A stretch of 64,000 nucleotides of DNA from Nocardia sp. NBC_01327 (GCF_035958815.1 NZ_CP108383.1:2480001-2544000), one strand, 5' to 3'; counted from the first letter of the stretch, positions 23,002 through 31,550 are shown. The notes: a model not told the origin generated them from the sequence alone. Translations and numbers: made by a program.

Positions 23002-24027
23002 TTAGGGGAGCGGGGTGCTCGCCGGGTGTGATTGATACCAAAACGCGGTAGTCGCGACATGCGCGTGTTCGAGCGGAAGATAGTGCCCGTCCTCGCGCCA
23101 GCCGAGCGCCTGGATGGTGGCGCTCAGACTGTGGTCGAAACAGATCGGATCCGGAATGTGCCAGCGGTACATGCCGAATCGCTGCTGCGGTTCGTAGATC
23201 CGCTCGCGCGGCTGCACCTGCACCAGCCCCAGATAAGGCGTCGAGTACGGCAGTTGCATACCGCCCAGATCGAAATTCCAGGCGCCGCCGAAATAGTCCT
23301 CGGTCCCGGTGCCGCAGATGGTCGGGAATTCGGTGTCATCGTCCAGATAGAACTTGAGCTCACCCTCACCCCACCAGCCGAGGGCCCGCGGTTCGATCGC
23401 CAAATAGGTGCCCACATAGCGGCCCGGCCCGCCGGTTACTTCGACGAGTGGATGGACGGCGGGGGAGCCGAGCGGATCACTGCAGCGCCAGCAGGCATGC
23501 AGATATCCGGATGTTTCCGGCACATCCTCTTCGGTATAGGTGATCTGGTAGTAGACCGGCGCGGCGCGCTCGGCGCCATTGTGCAGGGTGATGAGCGCAT
23601 GCGTACCGAACGGCATGGGCCAGTAGCTGTTCAGCCCGCCCGCCGGCGCGACCACCACCATCTGTGAATTGACCAGCGCCAGTTGGTCCCAGCCATTGCA
23701 GAAGAAGTCGCCCAGGGGCACCGCGACGGCGGGTTCGGGCGCGCCGTCCCAGTACATCTGCAGGGTGAAGTGCTGCAGCAGACTGCGATCGGTGGTGAGC
23801 CAGAAATGCCGGATCACCCCGGGGCCGGCGATATCGGCGAGGGTGATCGTCTGCCCGGGTTCCAGATCGATCGACGGCGACACCTTCCAGCCGCGGCCGA
23901 GTCCCGCGGCCGCGAACGCCCCGGTCCCGGCGATGGCCCGCCCGCCCGCCCCGGGCGCGCCGGTGGGGTTCTCCGGACTGATCGAGCGGGTGCGCCGCCC
24001 GTCGAGATGCCAGATCTCCTGCACCAT
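23002..24027 (-). CDS. GH172 (DUF2961) family glycoside hydrolase
   Basis: The 341-residue protein carries the DUF2961 core: R-H-F-W-L-T-T, N-S-Y-W-P-M-P-F, the hallmark T-G-T-E-D-Y-F-G-G-A-W-N-F with an acid pair (Glu, Asp), and a histidine-rich end. DUF2961 is now CAZy family GH172, which includes difructose-dianhydride hydrolases and exo-alpha-D-arabinofuranosidases that cut mycobacterial arabinan. The ATG at 24027 gives M-V-Q-E-I-W-H-L-D-G as the N terminus; no signal peptide is seen. It lies 94 bases upstream of the polyol dehydrogenase on the same strand. Its place beside pentose enzymes supports a D-arabinofuranoside or fructofuranoside substrate. Confidence 0.8.
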   Translation of the reverse strand: MVQEIWHLDGRRTRSISPENPTGAPGAGGRAIAGTGAFAAAGLGRGWKVSPSIDLEPGQTITLADIAGPGVIRHFWLTTDRSLLQHFTLQMYWDGAPEPAVAVPLGDFFCNGWDQLALVNSQMVVVAPAGGLNSYWPMPFGTHALITLHNGAERAAPVYYQITYTEEDVPETSGYLHACWRCSDPLGSPAVHPLVEVTGGPGRYVGTYLAIEPRALGWWGEGELKFYLDDDTEFPTICGTGTEDYFGGAWNFDLGGMQLPYSTPYLGLVQVQPRERIYEPQQRFGMYRWHIPDPICFDHSLSATIQALGWREDGHYLPLEHAHVATTAFWYQSHPASTPLP

Positions 24028-24093
24028 GCGAATTTTCGCACGGTGCCGCCCGGCGTGTCCCCGACATGCCGCAACGGGGTGGTCCCGGAACGC

Positions 24094-24132
24094 GAAATGC
24101 CGGCGTCCTCCCACACGGGGCGCCGGCATTTC
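24094..24132 (-). terminator. Hairpin terminator of the secreted phosphatase gene
   Basis: Perfect 12-base arms lie at 24094-24105 and 24121-24132 around a 15-base loop, starting 25 bases past the phosphatase stop when read leftward. The A/T-containing arm ends (gaaatg/catttc) leave TTTC at the 3' side of the transcript stem. Confidence 0.75.
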
Positions 24133-24157
24133 AGAGCGTTACTTCAGACGGTCGGTA

Positions 24158-25108
24158 TTAGCTGCCGAACGATCCGGTGGAGATGCCACCGGTCTTGATC
24201 AGCTTGTCCTGCAGCGCCTTGTAGGTGCCGGCATCGATGCCCAGCTTCTGCGTGATGTAGTTCGACACCGAGCCGGAGGCCGCCGTGGCCGCGGCGAAGG
24301 CCGCGTCCAGGTAGTCCTGCTGCACACCCAGCACCGGACCGAACAGTGACGGATCGGTCACCAGGCCCCGGGCCACCAGCGCATCGAGGGTGGCCTTGTT
24401 GCTGGCCGCCAGACGATCGTTGGACGCCAGGTAGTTCGCATTGATCTGGCTCTGCGGCGTGCCCAGGATGGTCATCAGGAACGCGGTCATCATGCCGGTG
24501 CGATCCTTGCCCGCGGTGCAGTGGTACAGCACCGCGCCGGAGGAGTTGGCGATCTCCTTGAGCGCCGCGCCGAACTGACCCTGCGAGGTCGGATCATTGA
24601 CAACCCAAGAGTAGTAGTCGCGCATGTACTGCGCGCCCTTGCCGTCGCCCAGCGCCGCCTGCTGCGCGGCCGGGCCGCCCTGCACGAGCTTGCCGAAGAA
24701 CACGTAGAAATCGTTGCTCGGATCGTAGATCGGCAGCTGCACGGTCTTGATCGAGGCCGGCACCTTGTCCGGGCTGGCGGCCCGCTCGGTGGGGCTGCGG
24801 AAATCGATGATCTCGGTGACGCCCGCGGCGGTCAGCGTCTGCTGATCGGCATCGGTCAGATTGTTGAGTGCGTCGGTGCGGTACACCAGACCGGACTTGA
24901 TGGTCCCGTTCTGCGCCGTAACCCCGCCGATATCACGGGCATTAGGTGCACCTGCGAGCTTGAAGTCCGCGCCGATCGGAGCCTGGTGCAGGATCGAGAT
25001 ATTCGGGGCGGCGAGCGCGGGGGTGATCCCCGCCGCCGGAAGTACGGCGATGAGCGCGGCGGTTACACCGGTCAGTAGGGTGCCGCGTACTGCGCGCGAA
25101 ATCGTCAC
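24158..25108 (-). CDS. Secreted tyrosine phosphatase (Y_phosphatase3 type)
   Basis: The 316-residue protein starts with an export signal (basic S-R-A-V-R-G, a hydrophobic stretch, then T-P-A-L-A-A near residue 32). The phosphatase motif H-C-T-A-G-K-D-R-T-G places the nucleophile at Cys197. Around it N-A-R-D-I-G-G, I-I-D-F-R-S and the helical C-terminal cap agree with MptpB-like enzymes. Export would put it in the envelope or outside the cell, where phospholipids or host phosphoproteins are possible substrates. The GTG at 25108 is preferred to a TTG six codons upstream because AAAGGAA sits before it. It lies 187 bases downstream of the Rossmann/phosphohistidine fusion on the same strand. Confidence 0.85.
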   Translation of the reverse strand: MTISRAVRGTLLTGVTAALIAVLPAAGITPALAAPNISILHQAPIGADFKLAGAPNARDIGGVTAQNGTIKSGLVYRTDALNNLTDADQQTLTAAGVTEIIDFRSPTERAASPDKVPASIKTVQLPIYDPSNDFYVFFGKLVQGGPAAQQAALGDGKGAQYMRDYYSWVVNDPTSQGQFGAALKEIANSSGAVLYHCTAGKDRTGMMTAFLMTILGTPQSQINANYLASNDRLAASNKATLDALVARGLVTDPSLFGPVLGVQQDYLDAAFAAATAASGSVSNYITQKLGIDAGTYKALQDKLIKTGGISTGSFGS

Positions 25109-25295
25109 TACAGGTATTCCTTTCAATCACGAGCCGAACAGTGGGTTCCCGGCCCGGGCTTCAAGCCGGGCGGCCGAGGAGATGTCCCCGGCCGCGCGAC
25201 CTTCGGGAAGCGCCCCAGCGGTCGCCGGGCGCGTCCCGCACGAAGACCCGCGGTTCGGAGCGGGCCTGTCGCGCGAAGTACGTTGTGGTGCAGTG

Positions 25296-27689
25296 CTATT
25301 CGACGTCCGACAGCAGTGTTATGGTGCCCGCCGCGCCGTCGACCCGGACCCGCTGTCCGTCGGCGAGGCCGGTGCTGGCGGTCTTGGTGTCCACCACGCA
25401 GGGGACGCCGAACTCGCGCGCCACAATGGCGGCATGGGAGGCGGCGCCGCCGATATCGGTGACCACCGCGCCCGCATAACCGAACATGGCGGTGTGGCCG
25501 GTATCGGTGACCGCGGCGACCAGGATGTCGCCGGGCTCGATATCGTCGTCGATCGACAGCACGCGCTTGACGGTGCCCTCGACCACGCCGGGGCTGACGC
25601 CGAGACCGGTCAGGACGCCGCCGACCGGCAGTGCGCCGGAGATCTCCTCCGGCTCCCACTCGCCATTGATCACATCGGGCATGCGGACGCCCTGGTAGCG
25701 GGTGCGCTCGGCGCGGCGGCGGGCCACGCGCTCCTGCAGATCGGCAGGCGCCCACAGGATTTCGTCGAGGGTCAGGAAGGCCGAATCCTCGATTTCGGTG
25801 AGCTTGCCGACCTTGACCAGGCGGGCCGCGCGCTCCTGGGTGGCCATGCGCAGGCCGTTGGTGACCCGCACGACGGCATCGCGAGCACGCTCGCGGTAGA
25901 CGGTCGCGCCGACCGCCATCTTGGCGGTGCGGCTGGTCGGCTCGGCCACCGGTTCCCGGTGCGGCGCAGGCATTTCCGCGGCGCGACCGGCGGCGGTCAC
26001 CAGCAGTTCGGGGCGATCGCCGAAGGTGGCGTTGATGAGCTCGCACTCGCCGGGTCCGCGGTGGCCGATCCGGTTCAGCTCCTCGGCGAGGGCCTTGGCG
26101 AACTCCGGCGACTTCTCCCGCGCGGCGGCGACATCACCGCTCTTGGCAATGGCCTGCAGTCCGGAGTCCTTGCGGCACAGGGCCGCCAGCCGTTCGACGG
26201 CCAGCATGGTCTTGGCCGATTCCAGGCGCTCGAGGTTGATCTTCACCTCGCCCTTGTGCGCGGCGGTCGCCGCGCCGGTCATCATGACGCCGATGGAGGC
26301 GGCCTGCCACGCCTGGTTCAGGCGGTCGCGCCACAGCAGTGCGCGGGCGTGCAGCTGCTCATCGGTGAGCTCGGAGATCTGGTCCCGGGTCAGGGTTTCC
26401 GCGTGCGAGGCGGCATTGATCAGCTCGGCGGTCTTGCGGTAGCTCAGGGCGGTGGCGCCCACGCGGCCCAGCGCCTTGAAGGTGCCCAGGCGAGCGGCGA
26501 AGCCGGTCGACATGGACGGGCGGCCCTTGGGGTGCAGCTCCACATCGCCGATCGCGCCGTAGACATCGCGGCGCACGCTCTCCTCGTCCCAGCCGGGCAT
26601 GTTCTCCGCGGAGAACACGCCGATGGACGCGTTGATGTACATGTGATGGCCCATGACGCCGGTGACGCGGGAGACCCAGTGCTCCAGCGCGATTCCCTCG
26701 ATGGCAATCATATGGCCCATGGCCTCGTTGCCGAGCCGGATCGCACCCGCCTGCAGATCGATGGTCAGCGGAGTGAGCGGGCCGGGCAGCGCCTCGGAGG
26801 TATTGGTCGCGGTGAACACCGGAATGCGATCGTCGAGCAGATCGTCGAATTCGCCCTGAAGTCCTTCGGGCGCAGACGCTTTCAGCGTGTACCCGTCGGA
26901 GGTCGGCGCGTTCTGCGGCACCACGTGCGAGGGCAGCGGGATCGCGCCGCCGCGAGTGCGCAGACCGGAGCCGTCGGCCTTGCGGCCGTGCAGACCGCGC
27001 ACCACATCGGCGACGGTTTCGCGGGCGGTCCAGCCGTAGCGGAAGCCCCACTCCTCGCGGGCGGCGGCGGTGTCGACCTGAGCGCCGTTCGGGGACGAAC
27101 GATGCAGCCACGCAGCGTATTTGATGCCCGCGTCCTTCAGCGCGCGGCGCATGTCGTCGCCGGAGACCTCGCCGGGGGCGGCCAGGCCCACCGCGCCGCT
27201 GCGCTGCGAGAGCGCGGCCAGCACGAGGAAGCGCTCGAGATCGTCGTAGTGCAGCACCTGCAGGGCGGCATTGCCGCGCGCGCCGGCCAGATTCTCCAGC
27301 GTGCGCCAGCTGCCGCTGTCGATGCGGCGGCCGGCGACCAGTGCGGTGCGCACGATGAGCGCATCGACGCCACTGCTCGCCACAATGCGTTCGGTTGTCG
27401 AATCCGTGCCTGCCGCAACGGGAACCACCAGTCGCGCACCGGCTTCACGAGCTGCCGAGACGATCGCGGCGATCGCGCGCCCGGCCAGATGCACCACGAC
27501 CTCCACGCCCGCGACGGCCCGGGCGCAGACCTGCGCATCGGACAGATCGCCGACGGTGACCACAACGCGCGGATCGACCAGACGATTGCGTTGCCGGTCC
27601 AGGCCGACGACCTCGTGCCCGGCCGCCAGCAGCATGCGCGCCACGGAACGTCCGCTGGGCTCGGTGACTCCGGTGACCAGAATCCGCAT
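25296..27689 (-). CDS. Fusion of a Rossmann NAD(P)-binding domain and a PEP-utiliser phosphohistidine domain
   Basis: The 797-residue protein begins as an extended-SDR/NmrA-like domain (M-R-I-L-V-T-G-V-T-E-P-S-G-R-S, then V-V-G-L-D-R) covering about 250 residues. A helical central region (about 290-650) follows, with F-T-A-T-N-T-S-E-A-L-P-G-P-L-T-P-L as in the PEP-utilising enzymes. The C terminus is the mobile phosphohistidine domain: I-G-G-A-A-S-H-A-A-I-V-A-R-E-F-G-V-P with His752. The ATP-grasp domain that normally phosphorylates this His is missing. M. tuberculosis Rv2047c has a comparable composition and length, as far as I recall. The ATG at 27689 has GGAGGAGAG upstream. The reaction is unknown; the protein may need a partner to charge His752. 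Confidence 0.8.
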   Translation of the reverse strand: MRILVTGVTEPSGRSVARMLLAAGHEVVGLDRQRNRLVDPRVVVTVGDLSDAQVCARAVAGVEVVVHLAGRAIAAIVSAAREAGARLVVPVAAGTDSTTERIVASSGVDALIVRTALVAGRRIDSGSWRTLENLAGARGNAALQVLHYDDLERFLVLAALSQRSGAVGLAAPGEVSGDDMRRALKDAGIKYAAWLHRSSPNGAQVDTAAAREEWGFRYGWTARETVADVVRGLHGRKADGSGLRTRGGAIPLPSHVVPQNAPTSDGYTLKASAPEGLQGEFDDLLDDRIPVFTATNTSEALPGPLTPLTIDLQAGAIRLGNEAMGHMIAIEGIALEHWVSRVTGVMGHHMYINASIGVFSAENMPGWDEESVRRDVYGAIGDVELHPKGRPSMSTGFAARLGTFKALGRVGATALSYRKTAELINAASHAETLTRDQISELTDEQLHARALLWRDRLNQAWQAASIGVMMTGAATAAHKGEVKINLERLESAKTMLAVERLAALCRKDSGLQAIAKSGDVAAAREKSPEFAKALAEELNRIGHRGPGECELINATFGDRPELLVTAAGRAAEMPAPHREPVAEPTSRTAKMAVGATVYRERARDAVVRVTNGLRMATQERAARLVKVGKLTEIEDSAFLTLDEILWAPADLQERVARRRAERTRYQGVRMPDVINGEWEPEEISGALPVGGVLTGLGVSPGVVEGTVKRVLSIDDDIEPGDILVAAVTDTGHTAMFGYAGAVVTDIGGAASHAAIVAREFGVPCVVDTKTASTGLADGQRVRVDGAAGTITLLSDVE

Positions 27690-27773
27690 TGACTCTCCTC
27701 CTTGAAAGGCGACCCCAACCACAGTGACGCCGTTCACACACCATCCCCAGTGCGCTGCCCGGGGACCGGTCAC

Positions 27774-27788
27774 AGTCCCGGTCAACGG
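27774..27788 (-). promoter_or_regulatory. 15-base word shared with the hsaA promoter
   Basis: The minus strand here reads ccgttgaccgggact, identical to 31609-31623 in front of hsaA. It lies in the divergent region between the Rossmann/phosphohistidine fusion gene (start 85 bases away) and the KstD-like flavoprotein gene (start 66 bases away). A common regulator binding both promoters is possible; the match could also be chance. Confidence 0.3.
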
Positions 27789-27854
27789 GATCGGAGAGTC
27801 GGTGAGCAAGATGGGGCGCTATGCCCCGCCGGTGCCAGCGGGCACCGTGCAGGC

Positions 27855-29363
27855 ATGACAGCGCGGAATTCGGTGACGCCACGGGCGGCCGGCGAGGTGA
27901 GCCACTACGACATCGACACCGATGTGGTGATCGTCGGTTACGGTGCGGCGGGTGCGGCGGCCGCCTTCGAGGCCGCTCACACCGGGGCCAAGGTCCTGGT
28001 GCTGGACCGTTCGGGCGGACCCGGCGGCGCGTCGGCCATGTCCGGCGGCGAGATCTACCTCGGCGGCGGCACCCCGGTCCAGGTGGCCTGCGGGTTCGAC
28101 GACACCCCCGAGGATATGGTGGCCTTCCTGACGGCGGCCATGGGCGCGGGCGCGGATATCGCCAAGATCGAGGAGTACAGCGCGGGCAGCGTGGAGCACT
28201 TCCACTGGCTGGTCGACCGGGGTGTGCCGTTCAAGCCGACCCTGTGGGACGCGCCGACCTGGGTGCCGCCGACCGATGACGGGCTCATGTGGCTGGGCGA
28301 GAACAGCTGGCCCTTCACCGAACTGGCCAAGCCCGCCCCGCGCGGGCACCGGCCGACCGCCAATGACTTCGGCGGCAAGCTGCTGATGGAATGCCTGTCG
28401 GGTGCGGCCGAATCCGCCGGTGCCACAGCGCTGTTCGATATGTACGTCACCACGCTGATCGTCTCGGACGACAACATGGTGGTGGGAGTTGTTGCGCGGC
28501 AATACGGTAAGGAGATCGTCATCCGCGCCCGCCGCGGCGTGGTGCTCACCACCGGCGGATTCGTCGACAATGACGCCATGCTCGCCGCGCACGCCCCGGA
28601 ACTGCTCGGCCACACCAAGGTCAGTGCGGGCACTGATGACGGCAGTGGCATCCGCATGGCGCAGGCGCTCGGCGCGGGGGTCCGGCACATGTCCTCCGGC
28701 CAGGTGGGCATATCCCTCATCCCCGGTCTGGCCGCGCGCGGCATGGTCGTGAATGCCCGCGGCCAGCGCTTCATGAACGAGGACACCTATCCCGGCCGCA
28801 TCGGCCAGGCCGCGCTGTACCGCCAGAACATGGGCGGCAGCTGGGCGGGTGATGACACCGCCCTGTGGGTCGTCGTCGACGAGGCGGGTTTCGAGGACGT
28901 CCCCGAACCCCAGCGCTGGGGCGTCCAGCCCACCCACGTCGCCGAAACCGCCGAAGAGCTCGAACAACTCACCGGCCTGCCCACCGGATCACTGGCCGGC
29001 ACCGTCCGCCGCTACAACGAATTCGCCACCGCCGGAGCCGATCTCGACCTCCACAAGGCCGCCCGCTGGCTCCGTCCCCTGACCGCTCCCCTGGCCGCCA
29101 TCGACGTCAAAGCCGGCATCCGCCCACCCGCCGAAGCGGGCGACCGCCGCGGCACCGGCGCCTCCGTCTTCACCCTCGGCGGCCTCCACACCGACCTCGA
29201 CGGCCACGTCCTCACCCTCGACAACACCCGCATCCCCGGCCTCTTCGCCGCCGGCCGCGCCACCAACGGCCTCCACGGCATCGGCTACATCTCCGGCACC
29301 TCCCTCGGCGACGGCACCTTCTTCGGCCGCCGCGCCGGAACCTCCGCCGCCCGCACCGAATAA
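27855..29363 (+). CDS. FAD-binding dehydrogenase, KstD / fumarate-reductase family
   Basis: The 502-residue flavoprotein has the FAD motif G-Y-G-A-A-G-A-A-A near residue 30, V-L-D-R-S-G-G-P-G-G-A-S-A and the C-terminal G-I-G-Y-I-S-G-T-S-L-G-D-G-T-F-F-G. It belongs to the same superfamily as the KstD-like protein at 5468. However, the C-terminal Tyr-x3-Gly of true KstDs is replaced by G-Y-I-S-G-T-S-L, closer to fumarate-reductase-like or other steroid/terpenoid desaturases. It is therefore an FAD dehydrogenase of unassigned substrate. The ATG at 27855 lacks a strong ribosome site. It diverges from the fusion gene and ends before a hairpin. Confidence 0.75.
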   Translation: MTARNSVTPRAAGEVSHYDIDTDVVIVGYGAAGAAAAFEAAHTGAKVLVLDRSGGPGGASAMSGGEIYLGGGTPVQVACGFDDTPEDMVAFLTAAMGAGADIAKIEEYSAGSVEHFHWLVDRGVPFKPTLWDAPTWVPPTDDGLMWLGENSWPFTELAKPAPRGHRPTANDFGGKLLMECLSGAAESAGATALFDMYVTTLIVSDDNMVVGVVARQYGKEIVIRARRGVVLTTGGFVDNDAMLAAHAPELLGHTKVSAGTDDGSGIRMAQALGAGVRHMSSGQVGISLIPGLAARGMVVNARGQRFMNEDTYPGRIGQAALYRQNMGGSWAGDDTALWVVVDEAGFEDVPEPQRWGVQPTHVAETAEELEQLTGLPTGSLAGTVRRYNEFATAGADLDLHKAARWLRPLTAPLAAIDVKAGIRPPAEAGDRRGTGASVFTLGGLHTDLDGHVLTLDNTRIPGLFAAGRATNGLHGIGYISGTSLGDGTFFGRRAGTSAARTE

Positions 29364-29716
29364 CCGGTCACCACACAGCCCGTCTCGCAGCCGCACAGCC
29401 CTGATGGAGCCTGTGCGGCTGAGACAAAGACTGTGCGGTCGATGAGCGGCGCGTCGGCCGGCTCGACGCGCCGTGTTCGCGCGCTGTGCCGCGACTGAGC
29501 CTCTCGCGCAGCCGGCCTCTGATCGTCACGGCCTTCGCAAAGGCTGTGCGGCTCAGGTGGCAGCTCTTCCATCGAAAGAAGCAGCGTCAGGTGCCGGGTC
29601 GCGCTGCCCGCCGATGCGGAGCAGGCACGGGCTGCGCTCGAATCGCTGCCCGGCTGGGTGGGGGCGTGTGCGTGTCGCGGGCGAGGTGGTGGCTAACTGC
29701 GGGCGACACTCGGGAT
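29364..29716. other. Non-coding spacer with repeated palindromic words
   Basis: I see no gene in these 353 bases. The word ctgtgcgg recurs at 29411-29418, 29431-29438 and 29544-29551, with its complement in agccgcacag at 29389-29398. The 13-mer cacagcccgtctc at 29374-29386 also occurs at 52702-52714. The right half must contain the promoter of the membrane hydrolase gene, though no clear boxes are visible. Confidence 0.55.
29383..29424 (+). terminator. Hairpin after the KstD-like flavoprotein gene
   Basis: Perfect 10-base arms agccgcacag (29389-29398) and ctgtgcggct (29411-29420) enclose a 12-base loop; flanking tctc and gaga extend the stem with a two-base bulge. It starts 20 bases past the stop codon, as expected for a rho-independent terminator without a T-run. 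Confidence 0.65.
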
Positions 29717-31474
29717 ATGACGGGTGAGCCACCACGTGGGCGGTCTTTCGGAGCGCGGGTTGCTGAGGCATTGCGGGCTGCTGATCGGGCGGTGCGGCCG
29801 AATTATGTGGGGGTGGTGGTCGGGGCGATCTTTTTCGCCTGGTCGGTGTCGCCGTCGCTGGTGCCCAGGGAGTGGATGTTTCAGGGGCTGGTGAGTGGGA
29901 TCAGCGCGGTGATCGGGTACGGGGTGGGGTGTGTGCTGGAGTGGGTGGTGCGGCGGTGGGTGTGGCCGCTGCTGCCGGAGCCGGCGACCGGGTGGCTGCT
30001 GCGCTGGCGGCTGTCGGACCGGGCTCGGGAGATCACCAAGCTGGTGATCATGGTGGGTGCGGCGGTCGGGGCGGCCGCGATTCTGGCGCGGTCGGCGCGG
30101 TGGCAGCGCGATCTGGAAGTGCTCATGGGAATGAAGCCGACGACCACCTCCAGCTATCTGCGGGCGGAATTGCTGGCGGCGGCGACGGTGGCGCTGGTGA
30201 TCGGGGCCTACCGCGCGGTGCGGTGGTTGCTGCGCTGGATCATTCGCGTGCTCAATATCGACTGGCGGATTCCACGGGCCATCGCCGCACCGGGCGCGGT
30301 GGTCCTGGTGCTGGTGCTCGCCGTGCTGCTGTTCCAGGGTGTGCTCGCGAAAGCCTTCTTCTCCGTGGCGAATTCGGCGTTCAGCGTGCGCAACGGGCAC
30401 ACCTCCGCCGCGGCGGTGCAGCCGACGCTGGCCGAGCGATCCGGCAGTCCCGAATCGCTGGCTCCGTGGAAGACGCTCGGGTCGGAGGGCCGCTGGTTCG
30501 TCTCCTATGCGCCGACCGCCGAGCGGATCACACAGGTGACGGGAAGGCCTGCGCGCGAACCGATTCGCGCCTACGCCGGACTGGAGTCCGCGCCCACGGC
30601 CGAGGACGTCGCCGATCTCGTGGTGCGCGAACTCGATCGCACACACGCCTGGGAGCGACAGGTCGTCGTGGTGGTGACCACGACCGGCACGGGCTGGGTG
30701 GACTCGACCACGGCCGCGGCCATCGAGTACATGTACGGCGGAGATTCCGCCATCGCGGCGACACAGTATTCCTATCTGCCGAGCGTGCTGTCGTTCCTGT
30801 CGGACAAGCAGAAGGCCGCCGACGCCGGGCGGCTGCTGGTGCACGCGGTGCACGAGCGCTGGGCCACCCTGCCGCCGGATCATCGGCCGAAATTGCTGGT
30901 GTACGGGGAGAGTCTCGGCTCGCAGGGTTCGGAGGCGGCCTTCACCGGACTCGACGACATTCGTACCCTGGTCGACGGGGTGCTGTGGGTCGGGCCGCCG
31001 AACTCCAACCGGCTCTGGAGTCAGCTCACCGCCCGCCGCGATCCGGGTACGCCCGAAATCCTGCCCATCTACGCCGACGGCCTCATCGTCCGCTTCGCGG
31101 CTGATGCGGAGAATCTGAATCGCCCTGATCGGCAATGGATTTCGCCCCGTGTCGTCTACCTCCAGCATGCCTCGGACCCGATCGTCTGGTGGTCGCCGGA
31201 TCTGCTCTTCACCCAGCCCGACTGGCTGAAGGAACCGCGCGGCTCCGATGTCTCCAAATCCATCCGCTGGTGGCCCATCGTCACCTTCTGGCAGGTGAGC
31301 GCCGATATGGCGCACGCCCAGAAGGTTCCCTCCGGCCACGGCCACCGCTACGGCACCCTGTGCCTCGACGGCTGGGTGGCCGTGGCCCAGCCCGCCGACT
31401 GGAATGCCGACCTCTCCGGACGCATTCGACAAGCCCTCGATGAGGACATCGACTGGGAATACGCGCACAAGTAG
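29717..31474 (+). CDS. Membrane-anchored alpha/beta hydrolase (Rv1069c-like)
   Basis: The 585-residue protein has an N-terminal membrane region of about four to five segments (around residues 30-50, 55-80, 108-125, 145-165 and 190-215). A large hydrolase domain follows, with the nucleophile elbow Y-G-E-S-L-G-S-Q-G-S-E. The end H-G-H-R-Y-G supplies a likely catalytic His. This arrangement (Abhydrolase_9 with its N-terminal partner domain) is shared with M. tuberculosis Rv1069c, a conserved mycolata protein of unknown substrate. The ATG at 29717 is preferred over an upstream frame extension that lacks membrane-protein character. It probably acts at the membrane on lipids. Confidence 0.82.
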   Translation: MTGEPPRGRSFGARVAEALRAADRAVRPNYVGVVVGAIFFAWSVSPSLVPREWMFQGLVSGISAVIGYGVGCVLEWVVRRWVWPLLPEPATGWLLRWRLSDRAREITKLVIMVGAAVGAAAILARSARWQRDLEVLMGMKPTTTSSYLRAELLAAATVALVIGAYRAVRWLLRWIIRVLNIDWRIPRAIAAPGAVVLVLVLAVLLFQGVLAKAFFSVANSAFSVRNGHTSAAAVQPTLAERSGSPESLAPWKTLGSEGRWFVSYAPTAERITQVTGRPAREPIRAYAGLESAPTAEDVADLVVRELDRTHAWERQVVVVVTTTGTGWVDSTTAAAIEYMYGGDSAIAATQYSYLPSVLSFLSDKQKAADAGRLLVHAVHERWATLPPDHRPKLLVYGESLGSQGSEAAFTGLDDIRTLVDGVLWVGPPNSNRLWSQLTARRDPGTPEILPIYADGLIVRFAADAENLNRPDRQWISPRVVYLQHASDPIVWWSPDLLFTQPDWLKEPRGSDVSKSIRWWPIVTFWQVSADMAHAQKVPSGHGHRYGTLCLDGWVAVAQPADWNADLSGRIRQALDEDIDWEYAHK

Positions 31475-31550
31475 CGGGATCGGCGGCCCACACGGAGCTG
31501 TGTGCGCGCGGCTGCTCCCGCTCGGCCCAGCGCCCTCGTGCTGCCCTCCC

